A DNA stretch of 10,328 bases, taken from assembly GCA_020852155.1 (NCBI GenBank), contig JADZBJ010000020.1:1-10328 (forward strand). Reading direction: 5' to 3'. The notes under the pieces are model-generated. The model was given only the letters and a program-made list of their open reading frames with translations, did no database searches and was not told where the DNA came from. The translations under genes and the position numbers were made by a program. Source of the DNA: Saprospiraceae bacterium. GTDB lineage: Bacteria > Bacteroidota > Bacteroidia > Chitinophagales > Saprospiraceae. Of the stretch, positions 1-6,097 are shown in pieces; the stretch's first letter is position 1; each line of letters opens with the position of its first letter.

Positions 1-174
1 AATTTAATTCTGCTCGGCGTTAAAATTTTCGCCTTAGAACCCGACTAAGACTGCAAATTTTGCCTTGATCAAAATCAAATTTTCTCTCGTTCGGCTCAAA
101 CCCAATTCCCGAACACGCTCTTAGCGTCATTAGCGGTTAATCGTAAAAGCACAGCATCGTTGTAATCGTGACAT
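1..174. other. Non-coding AT-rich stretch downstream of rfbA
   Basis: No convincing gene is seen here. The stretch carries several small dyads: GGCG/CGCC arms around an AAAATTTT core at 16-33, GCAAATTTTGC at 53-63, TTGATCAA at 65-72, and ACGCT-CTT-AGCGT at 115-127. The phrase AAATTTT recurs at least three times. The dyads lie just beyond the rfbA stop codon, but none is followed by a clear T-run on the minus strand, so a rho-independent terminator cannot be claimed. A 36-codon minus-strand frame (130 down to 20) opens with ATG. It is rich in Arg, Lys and Phe, matches no family I recognise, and is most likely chance. The region could be one copy of a dispersed intergenic repeat, but that cannot be tested from one copy. 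Confidence 0.4.
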
Positions 175-1035
175 TTATTTCAACAACGCCAGCAGGTATT
201 CCCCGTAACCGCTTTTGATATATTTCTGACCGAGGCGTTCCAGCCCTTCGTTGTCAATAAAGCCCATTTCCCAGGCTATTTCTTCAATACAGCCGATCTT
301 CAGGCCCTGACGATCTTCGATGGTTTCAATAAACTGTCCGGCTTGCATCAGGCTTTTGTGCGTACCTGTATCTAACCAGGCGTAACCGCGCCCCATCACG
401 CGCACTTGCAGGCGACCTTGATCCAGGTAGTAGCGGTTCACGTCCGTGATTTCGTATTCGCCACGGGCTGAGGGCTTGAGGTTTCGGGCGACATCCACCA
501 CTGAATTATCATAGAAGTACAGGCCCGGCACGGCGAAATGGCTCTTCGGTTTTGAAGGCTTTTCTTCGATACTGATGGCCCGCAGACTTTGGTCAAACTC
601 TACCACACCGTAGCGTTCGGGGTCGGCGACCTGATAGGCAAAAATAATACCGCCCGACGGGTTAGCGCAGGAGCGCAACATTTCACCCAGCCCTGCGCCA
701 TGGAAAATATTATCGCCAAGGATCAACGCTGCCGGGTCGTTACCGATAAAATCTGCGCCCAAAACAAAAGCCTGAGCCAGACCATTCGGTTCGTGTTGTT
801 CGATGTATGAGAAATTCATACCCAACTCGTGCCCGTCGCCAAATACCTGCTCAAATCGCGGTAAATCCTGTGGCGTACTAATAATCAGAATATCGCGAAT
901 ACCGGCCAGCATCAGTGTTGAAAGCGGATAATAGATCATCGGCTTGTCGTACACCGGCATGAGTTGTTTGCTGACCGCCAGCGTCAAGGGGTACAATCGT
1001 GTGCCCAGGCCGCCAGCCAATATGATGCCTTTCAT
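175..1035 (-). CDS. rfbA: Glucose-1-phosphate thymidylyltransferase RfbA/RmlA
   Basis: This enzyme joins glucose-1-phosphate and dTTP to give dTDP-glucose and pyrophosphate. It is the first step to dTDP-L-rhamnose and other dTDP-sugars used in lipopolysaccharide or exopolysaccharide, and it acts in the cytoplasm. The 286-residue product has the usual family length. Visible motifs are the N-terminal nucleotide-binding loop LAGGLGTRLYPLT (residues 6-18), GDN at 107-109 with the Mg-binding Asp108, PERYGVVEF at 139-147, EEKPSKPKS at 157-165, and WLDTGTH at 220-226. The frame stays open 24 codons upstream, but homologues begin at MKGIILAGG, so the ATG at 1035 was chosen. No Shine-Dalgarno sequence precedes it, as is usual in Bacteroidota. 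The partner genes rfbB, rfbC and rfbD are not in the window. The gene is divergent from the C1 peptidase gene. The family is certain; which dTDP-sugar is made is unknown. Confidence 0.96.
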   Translation of the reverse strand: MKGIILAGGLGTRLYPLTLAVSKQLMPVYDKPMIYYPLSTLMLAGIRDILIISTPQDLPRFEQVFGDGHELGMNFSYIEQHEPNGLAQAFVLGADFIGNDPAALILGDNIFHGAGLGEMLRSCANPSGGIIFAYQVADPERYGVVEFDQSLRAISIEEKPSKPKSHFAVPGLYFYDNSVVDVARNLKPSARGEYEITDVNRYYLDQGRLQVRVMGRGYAWLDTGTHKSLMQAGQFIETIEDRQGLKIGCIEEIAWEMGFIDNEGLERLGQKYIKSGYGEYLLALLK

Positions 1036-1093
1036 GAAAATGTTTGTTTGTGTATAATCTTTTGATTGCTTGATTGTCGAGAAATATCGGCCG

Positions 1094-1101
1094 CAAAGGT
1101 A
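1094..1101 (-). promoter_or_regulatory. Candidate -7 element of the rfbA promoter
   Basis: Read on the minus strand the site is TACCTTTG, an exact match to the Bacteroidota -7 consensus TAnnTTTG. It lies 58 bp upstream of the rfbA ATG, so the mRNA leader would be roughly 55 nt. No TTG stands at the expected -33 spacing; the nearest candidate is an ATG trinucleotide 17 bp upstream of the element, so the -33 box is weak or absent. The same 10-mer, CTACCTTTGC, recurs before the oxidoreductase gene, which adds some weight. The site falls inside the longer rfbA frame and so also argues for the downstream ATG. Confidence 0.45.
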
Positions 1102-1260
1102 GCGCAACCACGCTGGAGCATCGGCATGTAATCCATGAAATTCCGGCTGTGATTCAAACAGTTGTTAAACGGGCGGCCCGCCTTCAAGTTTTATCGTCAA
1201 ATACTCGTTTCTTCGCGACCTTATTCAAATAAAATAGTGAACAAAGCGCATTTTTCAGCC

Positions 1261-2559
1261 ATGACTAAATACATTTTCTATTCGCTGGCCATCCTTTGCG
1301 GATTTACAGCGCAGGCTCAAAACAACGAGCCTTACGATTTCAAGGAGTTCAAACGCCTGCCGGCCACTGAAGTAAAAAGCCAGGATCAAACCGGCACCTG
1401 CTGGGCATTCAGCACCACGTCTTTAATCGAAAGCGAGGTGCAGCGCATGGGCAAAGGCAACCTGAATATTTCTGAAATGTTCGTTGTGCGCCATATCTAT
1501 CGCGATAAATGTGCCAATTATGTGCGGCGCCAGGGTAAAGCCCAGTTCAGCGAAGGCGGCCTTGCACATGATCTGCTCAATGCTGTGAAGAAATACGGCG
1601 TTGTACCGGAAAGCGAATACCCCGGCAGAAAAAACCCGGCCATTCCATTCAATCACGGCGAATTGGCCAAAGCACTAAAAACCAAGTGCAACGAAATCAT
1701 CAAAGCGGGTGAATCCGGCACGCTGGCAGCCGACTGGATGAAGGAAATTGACGCTATTCTCGATGCTGAGTTCGGCACTGTCCCTGTAAAATTCACCGTT
1801 GGCGGCACGATTTTTTCACCCACTACATACCGCGAATACCTCGGCATCGAGCCCGATGATTATGTCACCATCACATCATTTACGCACCACCCTTTCAACG
1901 AATCATTTATCCTGGAAATCCCGGACAACTGGTCGAATGGCGCGTCTTACAACTTGCCGCTGAATGACATGATGCGTTGCCTGAATTATGCCATCCAACA
2001 GGGTTATACTGTTGACTGGGACGCCGATGTGAGCAACAAAGGTTTTTCTCAACAAAACGGTATCGCCATTGTGCCGGAAGCAGAATGGAAAAATAAAGAT
2101 GCGGCCGCCCAAAGCAGCGCATTCAAATTTTGGGAACCAGAAAAGCAAATTTCACAGACGTTCCGTCAGGATCAATTTGACCGTCAAATCACTGCGGATG
2201 ACCACCTGATGCACATTACAGGCATCATGAACGAAGAACACGGTGGCATTTTCTACATGGTCAAAAATTCGTGGGGAAACACTTCACCTTTTCAGGGATA
2301 TGTCTATTGCTCCGAGTCGTATTTGCGCCTGAATACGATCTCTATTACTGTCCATAAAAAAGCGCTGCCGCAAGATGTGCGCCGCCTGTTGGGACTCGAA
2401 GAAGGTGATGTCTTCATTGAACACAAAGAGCGCAGTAATCCACCAACGAAAAACAACCTGGACGCTCAAAAAATAAAGAGCAAATCCAGTCAGCCCTACA
2501 AACCTGTTCCGATAGACAAAAGCAAACAGATTTCTCCGGCTCAGAAATCAGATAATTAG
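1261..2559 (+). CDS. Exported C1 (papain-fold) cysteine peptidase, C1B/PepC-like
   Basis: The 432-residue product appears to be a papain-superfamily cysteine peptidase, closest in pattern to the C1B group (aminopeptidase C/bleomycin hydrolase). Residues 1-18 or so form a signal peptide ending in AQAQ, so it should act in the periplasm or outside the cell, unlike cytoplasmic PepC. Catalytic residues are all visible: the oxyanion Gln41 and nucleophile Cys47 in QDQTGTCWAFST, His315 in DDHLMHITG, and Asn336 in VKNSWGN. The roughly 270 residues between Cys and His match the long insertions of C1B enzymes rather than short papain types, and no propeptide is present. Residues 385-432 are a polar Lys/Ser/Pro/Gln-rich tail with no domain I recognise. 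The start is the ATG at 1261, directly before the signal peptide; an in-frame ATG at 1162 would add 33 residues that bury it. The stop codon lies inside the first unit of the downstream 14-bp repeat. No promoter could be placed. The substrate is unknown. Confidence 0.9.
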   Translation: MTKYIFYSLAILCGFTAQAQNNEPYDFKEFKRLPATEVKSQDQTGTCWAFSTTSLIESEVQRMGKGNLNISEMFVVRHIYRDKCANYVRRQGKAQFSEGGLAHDLLNAVKKYGVVPESEYPGRKNPAIPFNHGELAKALKTKCNEIIKAGESGTLAADWMKEIDAILDAEFGTVPVKFTVGGTIFSPTTYREYLGIEPDDYVTITSFTHHPFNESFILEIPDNWSNGASYNLPLNDMMRCLNYAIQQGYTVDWDADVSNKGFSQQNGIAIVPEAEWKNKDAAAQSSAFKFWEPEKQISQTFRQDQFDRQITADDHLMHITGIMNEEHGGIFYMVKNSWGNTSPFQGYVYCSESYLRLNTISITVHKKALPQDVRRLLGLEEGDVFIEHKERSNPPTKNNLDAQKIKSKSSQPYKPVPIDKSKQISPAQKSDN

Positions 2560-2604
2560 TGGTAAGTGATTAGTGGTAAGTGATTAGAGGTAAGTGATTA
2601 GTGA
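2555..2604 (+). repeat. Tandem repeat, 14-bp unit ATTAGTGGTAAGTG, left arm
   Basis: Units lie at 2555-2568, 2569-2582 and 2583-2596. The first two are identical and the third has one change (T to A at 2588). A partial fourth unit ATTAGTGA follows at 2597-2604. The stop codon TAG of the C1 peptidase (2557-2559) is in unit 1. Because 14 is not a multiple of 3, consecutive units place stop codons in all three forward frames. An inverted copy lies at 2631-2660. Confidence 0.92.
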
Positions 2605-2630
2605 TTTAACTATTTATAGTTGATAAAAAA

Positions 2631-2660
2631 CTAACCACTAATCACTTACCACTAATCACT
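2631..2660 (-). repeat. Inverted copy of the 14-bp repeat, right arm
   Basis: On the minus strand this arm contains one exact 14-bp unit followed by a second, slightly altered unit ending GGTTAG. It matches left-arm positions 2555-2580 in 25 of 26 bases, or 2565-2594 in 28 of 30. It encodes the last residues (VISGK) and the TGA stop of the FAD oxidoreductase. Both convergent genes therefore read into the same repeat sequence in the same orientation relative to themselves. Confidence 0.9.
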
Positions 2661-3643
2661 ATAAAATCGGCCATTTCATCAGACAGTAACGGCCCCATTA
2701 ATGCGCCTTTGGTGCCCAGACCATTGAAGAGAAAAACGCGTGGATCAACATCGCTTTGTTTCAGGTATGGGCGTCTGTCGTGGGTGGTAGGCCGAATAGC
2801 GGCGCGGTGTTCCAGCACCTCATAGGGTTCGGCGATGAGTTGCTGCAAATGTTCTTCCAGAAATTTTCGACCTTCCTTCGTGGGGCCTTTGTCGCTTGTA
2901 TTCCATTCATAAGTACCGCCCACCCACACTTGGCCCGGCGCAATGGCCGTCAGCATAATTGTTTTTTTAAGCATTTCAGGCGGCGCATAATCGGCTGGAC
3001 GTTCAGTCAGTCGAATTACCAAAGCCTCGCCTTTGGCCAGTTTCCATTTTAAATCCGGGAAATACGGATTGTCGGCATCCATTGCGCCCCGACAACAACA
3101 GATGACGTCGTAATCTTTCAGTTTTGACTTGATGTCTTCATGGCTGATGCGCTGATTCAGGTACCGCCCTTCGGCTTGCAATTTTTGCCGCCAGGCAGTA
3201 GTCAGGTTGGGAAAAGATACTCGCCCGGCATTCCGCAGCACACCGACCTGAAAACCAGGTTTTACCACAGGGCTCCAGCCACCGGCATCAGCTTGTTCAT
3301 CCAGATAGCCTGCATATTCAGGCAATGCGCACCGCATTGACCAGTCATTGACTTCGCCGGGCGTTGCCAGCAGGCGAAGTATCGGCCGTTCTTCCCATAA
3401 CTGTACGCCCAATTCCTGTTCCAGTTGCCGATAAACGCGCATGGCTTCAGGAAAAAACTCCTCGAAACGCCAGGATTTCACAAATCGCTGACCTGTAACC
3501 GGGTTAATAATCCCCGCTGCCACCTGCGATGATGTTGAGGGCATTTCTGCGTCGGCCAGATCAACAAAAGCGCCCTTTTGTCGCAAACGATACGACAAAA
3601 GGGCGCCAGCAATACCATTACCAATGACCAGTATTTTTTTCAC
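2642..3643 (-). CDS. FAD-dependent oxidoreductase, DAO (D-amino-acid oxidase) family
   Basis: The 333-residue product is a DAO-fold flavoprotein, probably cytoplasmic, since it has no signal peptide and starts directly on the FAD-binding Rossmann strand. Motifs are KILVIGNGIAGALL at residues 3-16 with the acidic end of strand 2 near Asp28-Asp31, AAGIINPVTGQRFVKSWR at 42-59, RPTTHDRRPYL at 284-294, and NGLGTKGALMGP at 307-318. These last two correspond to the C-terminal FAD contacts of DAO enzymes and of the MnmC oxidase domain. It stands alone without the MnmC methyltransferase half, and the substrate cannot be told from the sequence. The start is GTG at 3643; nothing upstream could serve, because the Rossmann motif begins at once. 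The last residues VISGK and the TGA come from the intergenic 14-bp repeat, so the natural C-terminus may once have been different. It lies 38 bp downstream of the OmpA/SPOR gene stop but has its own promoter-like element. Family is firm; function is open. Confidence 0.9.
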   Translation of the reverse strand: MKKILVIGNGIAGALLSYRLRQKGAFVDLADAEMPSTSSQVAAGIINPVTGQRFVKSWRFEEFFPEAMRVYRQLEQELGVQLWEERPILRLLATPGEVNDWSMRCALPEYAGYLDEQADAGGWSPVVKPGFQVGVLRNAGRVSFPNLTTAWRQKLQAEGRYLNQRISHEDIKSKLKDYDVICCCRGAMDADNPYFPDLKWKLAKGEALVIRLTERPADYAPPEMLKKTIMLTAIAPGQVWVGGTYEWNTSDKGPTKEGRKFLEEHLQQLIAEPYEVLEHRAAIRPTTHDRRPYLKQSDVDPRVFLFNGLGTKGALMGPLLSDEMADFIVISGK

Positions 3644-3647
3644 GGGG

Positions 3648-3655
3648 CAAAGGTA
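3648..3655 (-). promoter_or_regulatory. Candidate -7 element directly before the oxidoreductase GTG
   Basis: Read on the minus strand the element is TACCTTTG, matching TAnnTTTG, and ends only 4 bp before the GTG start at 3643. If transcription starts at the usual distance, the mRNA would be leaderless or have one or two leading bases. No TTG lies at a good -33 spacing; CTG lies 19 bp upstream, and a TTG overlapping the previous gene's end lies 27 bp upstream. The 10-mer CTACCTTTGC is shared with the rfbA promoter candidate. Confidence 0.5.
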
Positions 3656-3657
3656 GA

Positions 3658-3674
3658 AACGTTCTGCGAACGTT
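3658..3674. promoter_or_regulatory. Short hairpin or palindrome within the -33/-7 spacer
   Basis: AACGTTC-TGC-GAACGTT forms a perfect 7-bp inverted repeat with a 3-nt loop, between the stop codon of the OmpA/SPOR gene (3682-3684) and the -7 element of the oxidoreductase gene. It could be a weak terminator for the upstream gene or an operator for the downstream one. It has no T-run behind it, so neither role is shown. Confidence 0.3.
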
Positions 3675-3681
3675 CAGTTCT

Positions 3682-6006
3682 TCAATTTACAGCCCGCACA
3701 AACGCTTCGATTTTATCTTTTTCAACAGCGCGGCGCAGCACATCTGCATCGCGGCGCGAATCGAATTTTCCGACGCAAACAGAGTAAAATGTCGAGCCTG
3801 TAAAGCGGATGATTTCAGCGTTAAAGCCTTTGCTGCGCAATTCCTCCATTCGGGTTTGTGCGCGATTTTCCATCGTAAACGAACCAGCCACGACATAATA
3901 TGCAGCCTCTGCAGCATTGGTCACCGATACGCCGGCAGAATGTTGCACAGGGCGTTCGTTGGTTTGCTTGACTGTTGTGGCAGGTTGTGGTTCGGGGTTG
4001 TTATTGATTTGCCCGTCCACATAAATCATGGAGCCGCCCTGCACGCCCGTAAGGATTTTAATTTCAGTCCGACGGTTGCGCGCATGTTGTTGTTCCGTGC
4101 AAGGCACGCCGTCGGCACACAGGTTACGAGGTTCGCTTTCCCCATATCCGACAGGCTGCAAACGATTGCGCGAAATGCCCTTCATCACGAGGTATTCCAC
4201 AACGCCATTAGCGCGTCGCTGGCTTAATTCCTGATTGAACAGTGCGCCGCCGCGGCTGTCCGTGTGGCTGGCCAGTTCGACGGAAATACCCGGTTGCTGG
4301 CGCATCAGAGCAACCACCATTTCAAGGTCTTTCCGGGCATCCGGACGCAGGGTAGCATCATTAAAGTTGTAGTAGATATTCGGCAGTTCGATCACAGAAC
4401 CCGGCAGCAAAGGCGCTACGGATATATTCTGCGACAACAACTGGTTGGGTATTTCGCCATGCGTATCCACGTCTGTAGAACCAATCAGGCGTTTGCCCTG
4501 ATACATATCCACGGTGTAACGGGTATTTTTATCCAGCAGGTGCTCAATCTGGCCGTCAGCGTTGGCGATGACCGTATCTTTTTTACCTGTTGTTTCGTTG
4601 GTCAACACCAACATAGCGCCCGCCAACGGCGCATTGGTCATGTAGTTGAAAACAGAAGGATTCCACTGCACTTTTCCGGGCGGAATACCGGCTTTTTCCA
4701 GTTGAACCGCCAGTTCGTTGCCTTCCTTGGTAATGGGCAGACGCACCTGTTTCGACTGGTAGCCTTTCTTGGTGACGATCACGACATAATTACCCGGACT
4801 GAGTTCTGCGGCAAAACGCCCCTTGCTGTCGGTAGCGCCGTTGATTCCCTTATCCGGCGGAATGGCCTTCATGACATCCTGACCGGCAATATTTTGCAGG
4901 GTAATCAGGTTGCCATCTTCATCACGACCGATCACATTATTGGCGTCGTAGTTCAACACCTGAACATCGGCTTCGTCAATGGGCGCGCTATTGGAACGAT
5001 CCGTAACAACGAGTTTCAGGTCAAGTTTACGATCAGGGAATCGGCCGGATTGAAGCAGATAATCGTCGAGGTTGCCATTTTCAGTATGAAAATTCAGGAT
5101 TTCATCGCCACCAGCGCCGCCAGCGCCATTGGTGGAATAATACCCGTTGATCTTGTTCAAATCCACGATCAAACCGAAATCATCGCCGCCGGTATTGAAT
5201 GGAGCACCCATGTTAACGGGCTTCGTCCACTGCGAGCCTTCCGGAATGACGTAATACATATCCAGGCCACCTTTGCGATCAGACAGACCATCGCTGGCGA
5301 AGTAGAGCGTATTATCGGCATGAATGAACGGGAATGCTTCATTGCCCGTCGTATTGACACCGGGGCCGAGGTTAACCGGCTCACTCCACGATTCGCCAAT
5401 TTTGTAAGAAACATACAAGTCCATGCCGCCAATGCCACCGGGGCGGTTGGAAGCAAAAAACAGTTTGTCGCCGTCAATGCTGATCACCGGGTGACAGTCG
5501 TCAAATTCGCCATTGTTGAATGTCAGGGGTTGAGGCTCTGACCAGGTACCGCCCGTTTTTTGTGCGGTGTAAATGCGCATTTTTTGCGTACCGTCGCTGG
5601 CGATTTTATCTTTTCCGTTCACAGTTACGTTGCTGGAAAAGAACACGGTTTCGGCAGTTCGGTCAAAGCAGACCGGGCCTTCGTGATACAATGACGACAA
5701 TTCCTTGGCAAATGGCTCGGGGGCTGAAAGCAAACCTTCCGCATTACGGCGCGAACGCAAAATGGACATGGCCGGCAGGTTGAGCGAGCGATCCGTTATT
5801 TTCTTCAATCCGGCCGGGTTGGTCGAAATAAATACGATACCGTCTTCATAAAAAGTAGGGCTGAAGTCCAGTCCTTTGGTATTGATAGCCATTTCGTTTT
5901 GCACCTGTATAGTCACTTCCGGCGTAACGGGTTGTGTCTGTGCAAACATCTGCACGGCCAGGCAAAAGAGGCTGAATATAGTCGAGTAAAATCGCAGAGC
6001 GTTCAT
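3682..6006 (-). CDS. PorE-like protein: beta-propeller, carboxypeptidase-regulatory-like, OmpA and SPOR domains
   Basis: This 774-residue exported protein probably anchors an outer-membrane or type IX secretion assembly to peptidoglycan. Residues 1-22 are a signal peptide ending MFAQ. A PD40/WD40-like propeller spans about 46-305, with repeated blades such as KLFFASNRPGGIGGMDLYVS (181-200) and TLYFASDG (233-240). A carboxypeptidase-regulatory-like fold follows at about 328-437 (DSKGRF...PGNYVVIVTKKGY), then a second Ig-like segment at about 450-535. An OmpA C-terminal domain covers about 539-654, with YYNFNDATLRPDA (545-557), HTDSRG (581-586), NQELSQRRA (591-599) and ARNRRTEIKI (642-651) for diaminopimelate binding, plus a likely Cys630-Cys636 disulfide. 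A SPOR domain ends the protein (about 700-774, YYVVAGSF...FYSVCVGKF). The propeller, regulatory-like and OmpA order matches PorE of type IX secretion, but the N-terminal TPR region of PorE is missing and SPOR is added. It is the last gene of the adhesin-PorP block. No Shine-Dalgarno sequence is seen. A paralogue of PorE is likelier than PorE itself. Confidence 0.92.
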   Translation of the reverse strand: MNALRFYSTIFSLFCLAVQMFAQTQPVTPEVTIQVQNEMAINTKGLDFSPTFYEDGIVFISTNPAGLKKITDRSLNLPAMSILRSRRNAEGLLSAPEPFAKELSSLYHEGPVCFDRTAETVFFSSNVTVNGKDKIASDGTQKMRIYTAQKTGGTWSEPQPLTFNNGEFDDCHPVISIDGDKLFFASNRPGGIGGMDLYVSYKIGESWSEPVNLGPGVNTTGNEAFPFIHADNTLYFASDGLSDRKGGLDMYYVIPEGSQWTKPVNMGAPFNTGGDDFGLIVDLNKINGYYSTNGAGGAGGDEILNFHTENGNLDDYLLQSGRFPDRKLDLKLVVTDRSNSAPIDEADVQVLNYDANNVIGRDEDGNLITLQNIAGQDVMKAIPPDKGINGATDSKGRFAAELSPGNYVVIVTKKGYQSKQVRLPITKEGNELAVQLEKAGIPPGKVQWNPSVFNYMTNAPLAGAMLVLTNETTGKKDTVIANADGQIEHLLDKNTRYTVDMYQGKRLIGSTDVDTHGEIPNQLLSQNISVAPLLPGSVIELPNIYYNFNDATLRPDARKDLEMVVALMRQQPGISVELASHTDSRGGALFNQELSQRRANGVVEYLVMKGISRNRLQPVGYGESEPRNLCADGVPCTEQQHARNRRTEIKILTGVQGGSMIYVDGQINNNPEPQPATTVKQTNERPVQHSAGVSVTNAAEAAYYVVAGSFTMENRAQTRMEELRSKGFNAEIIRFTGSTFYSVCVGKFDSRRDADVLRRAVEKDKIEAFVRAVN

Positions 6007-6025
6007 GCTGCTTAATGATTATTTA

Positions 6026-6062
6026 CGCCTGTGTTTTCTCATAGTATGTTAGAAAACAGGCG
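6026..6062. promoter_or_regulatory. Stem-loop in the leader of the OmpA/SPOR gene
   Basis: CGCCTGTGTTTTCT (6026-6039) pairs with AGAAAACAGGCG (6051-6062) to give a 12-bp stem with a 2-nt bulge and an 11-nt loop. It lies in the 91-bp gap between the PorP/SprF stop and the OmpA/SPOR start. No T-run follows on the minus strand, so it looks more like an intercistronic attenuator or mRNA-stability element than a full terminator. Confidence 0.5.
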
Positions 6063-6097
6063 GTTACATGTTTTAAATGATCTCCAGAAACCGGTTT

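Larger units (their letters stand above)
2555..2660. terminator. Possible bidirectional terminator between convergent genes
   Basis: The two repeat arms can fold into a long stem of 25-30 bp around an AT-rich loop of about 36-50 nt. A smaller perfect hairpin AACTAT-TT-ATAGTT (2608-2621) sits in the loop, and an A-run at 2625-2630 reads as a T-run on the minus strand. The place between two convergent stop codons suits a shared terminator. The stem is not GC-rich, so this is inference from structure and position. Confidence 0.35.

Noticed and set aside
20..130. 36-codon minus-strand frame as a small protein gene
   Set aside because: No start signal, no recognisable motif and short length; the chance of a random frame of this size is high.
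1036..1107. Upstream extension of rfbA by 24 codons
   Set aside because: RmlA proteins start at MKGIILAGG, and the candidate promoter element at 1094-1101 lies inside the extension.
1169..1182. GC-rich near-palindrome GGGCGGCCCGCC in the divergent spacer
   Set aside because: The arms overlap and leave no workable loop, and no promoter or terminator element is linked to it.
1162..1260. Upstream extension of the C1 peptidase to an earlier ATG
   Set aside because: It would put 33 residues in front of a typical signal peptide and lacks family-like sequence; the ATG at 1261 is directly before the signal peptide.
2555..2660. CRISPR-like array
   Set aside because: The 14-bp units are directly adjacent with no spacers, and no cas gene is present.
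4264..5541. A 425-codon plus-strand open frame antisense to the OmpA/SPOR gene
   Set aside because: Its translation shows no domain, is oddly rich in His, Ile, Arg and Gln, and lies wholly opposite a gene with clear propeller and OmpA motifs. It is a shadow frame.
6088..6097. Palindrome AAACCGGTTT beside the PorP/SprF stop codon
   Set aside because: Ten bases with no loop and no second copy nearby; such palindromes arise often by chance.
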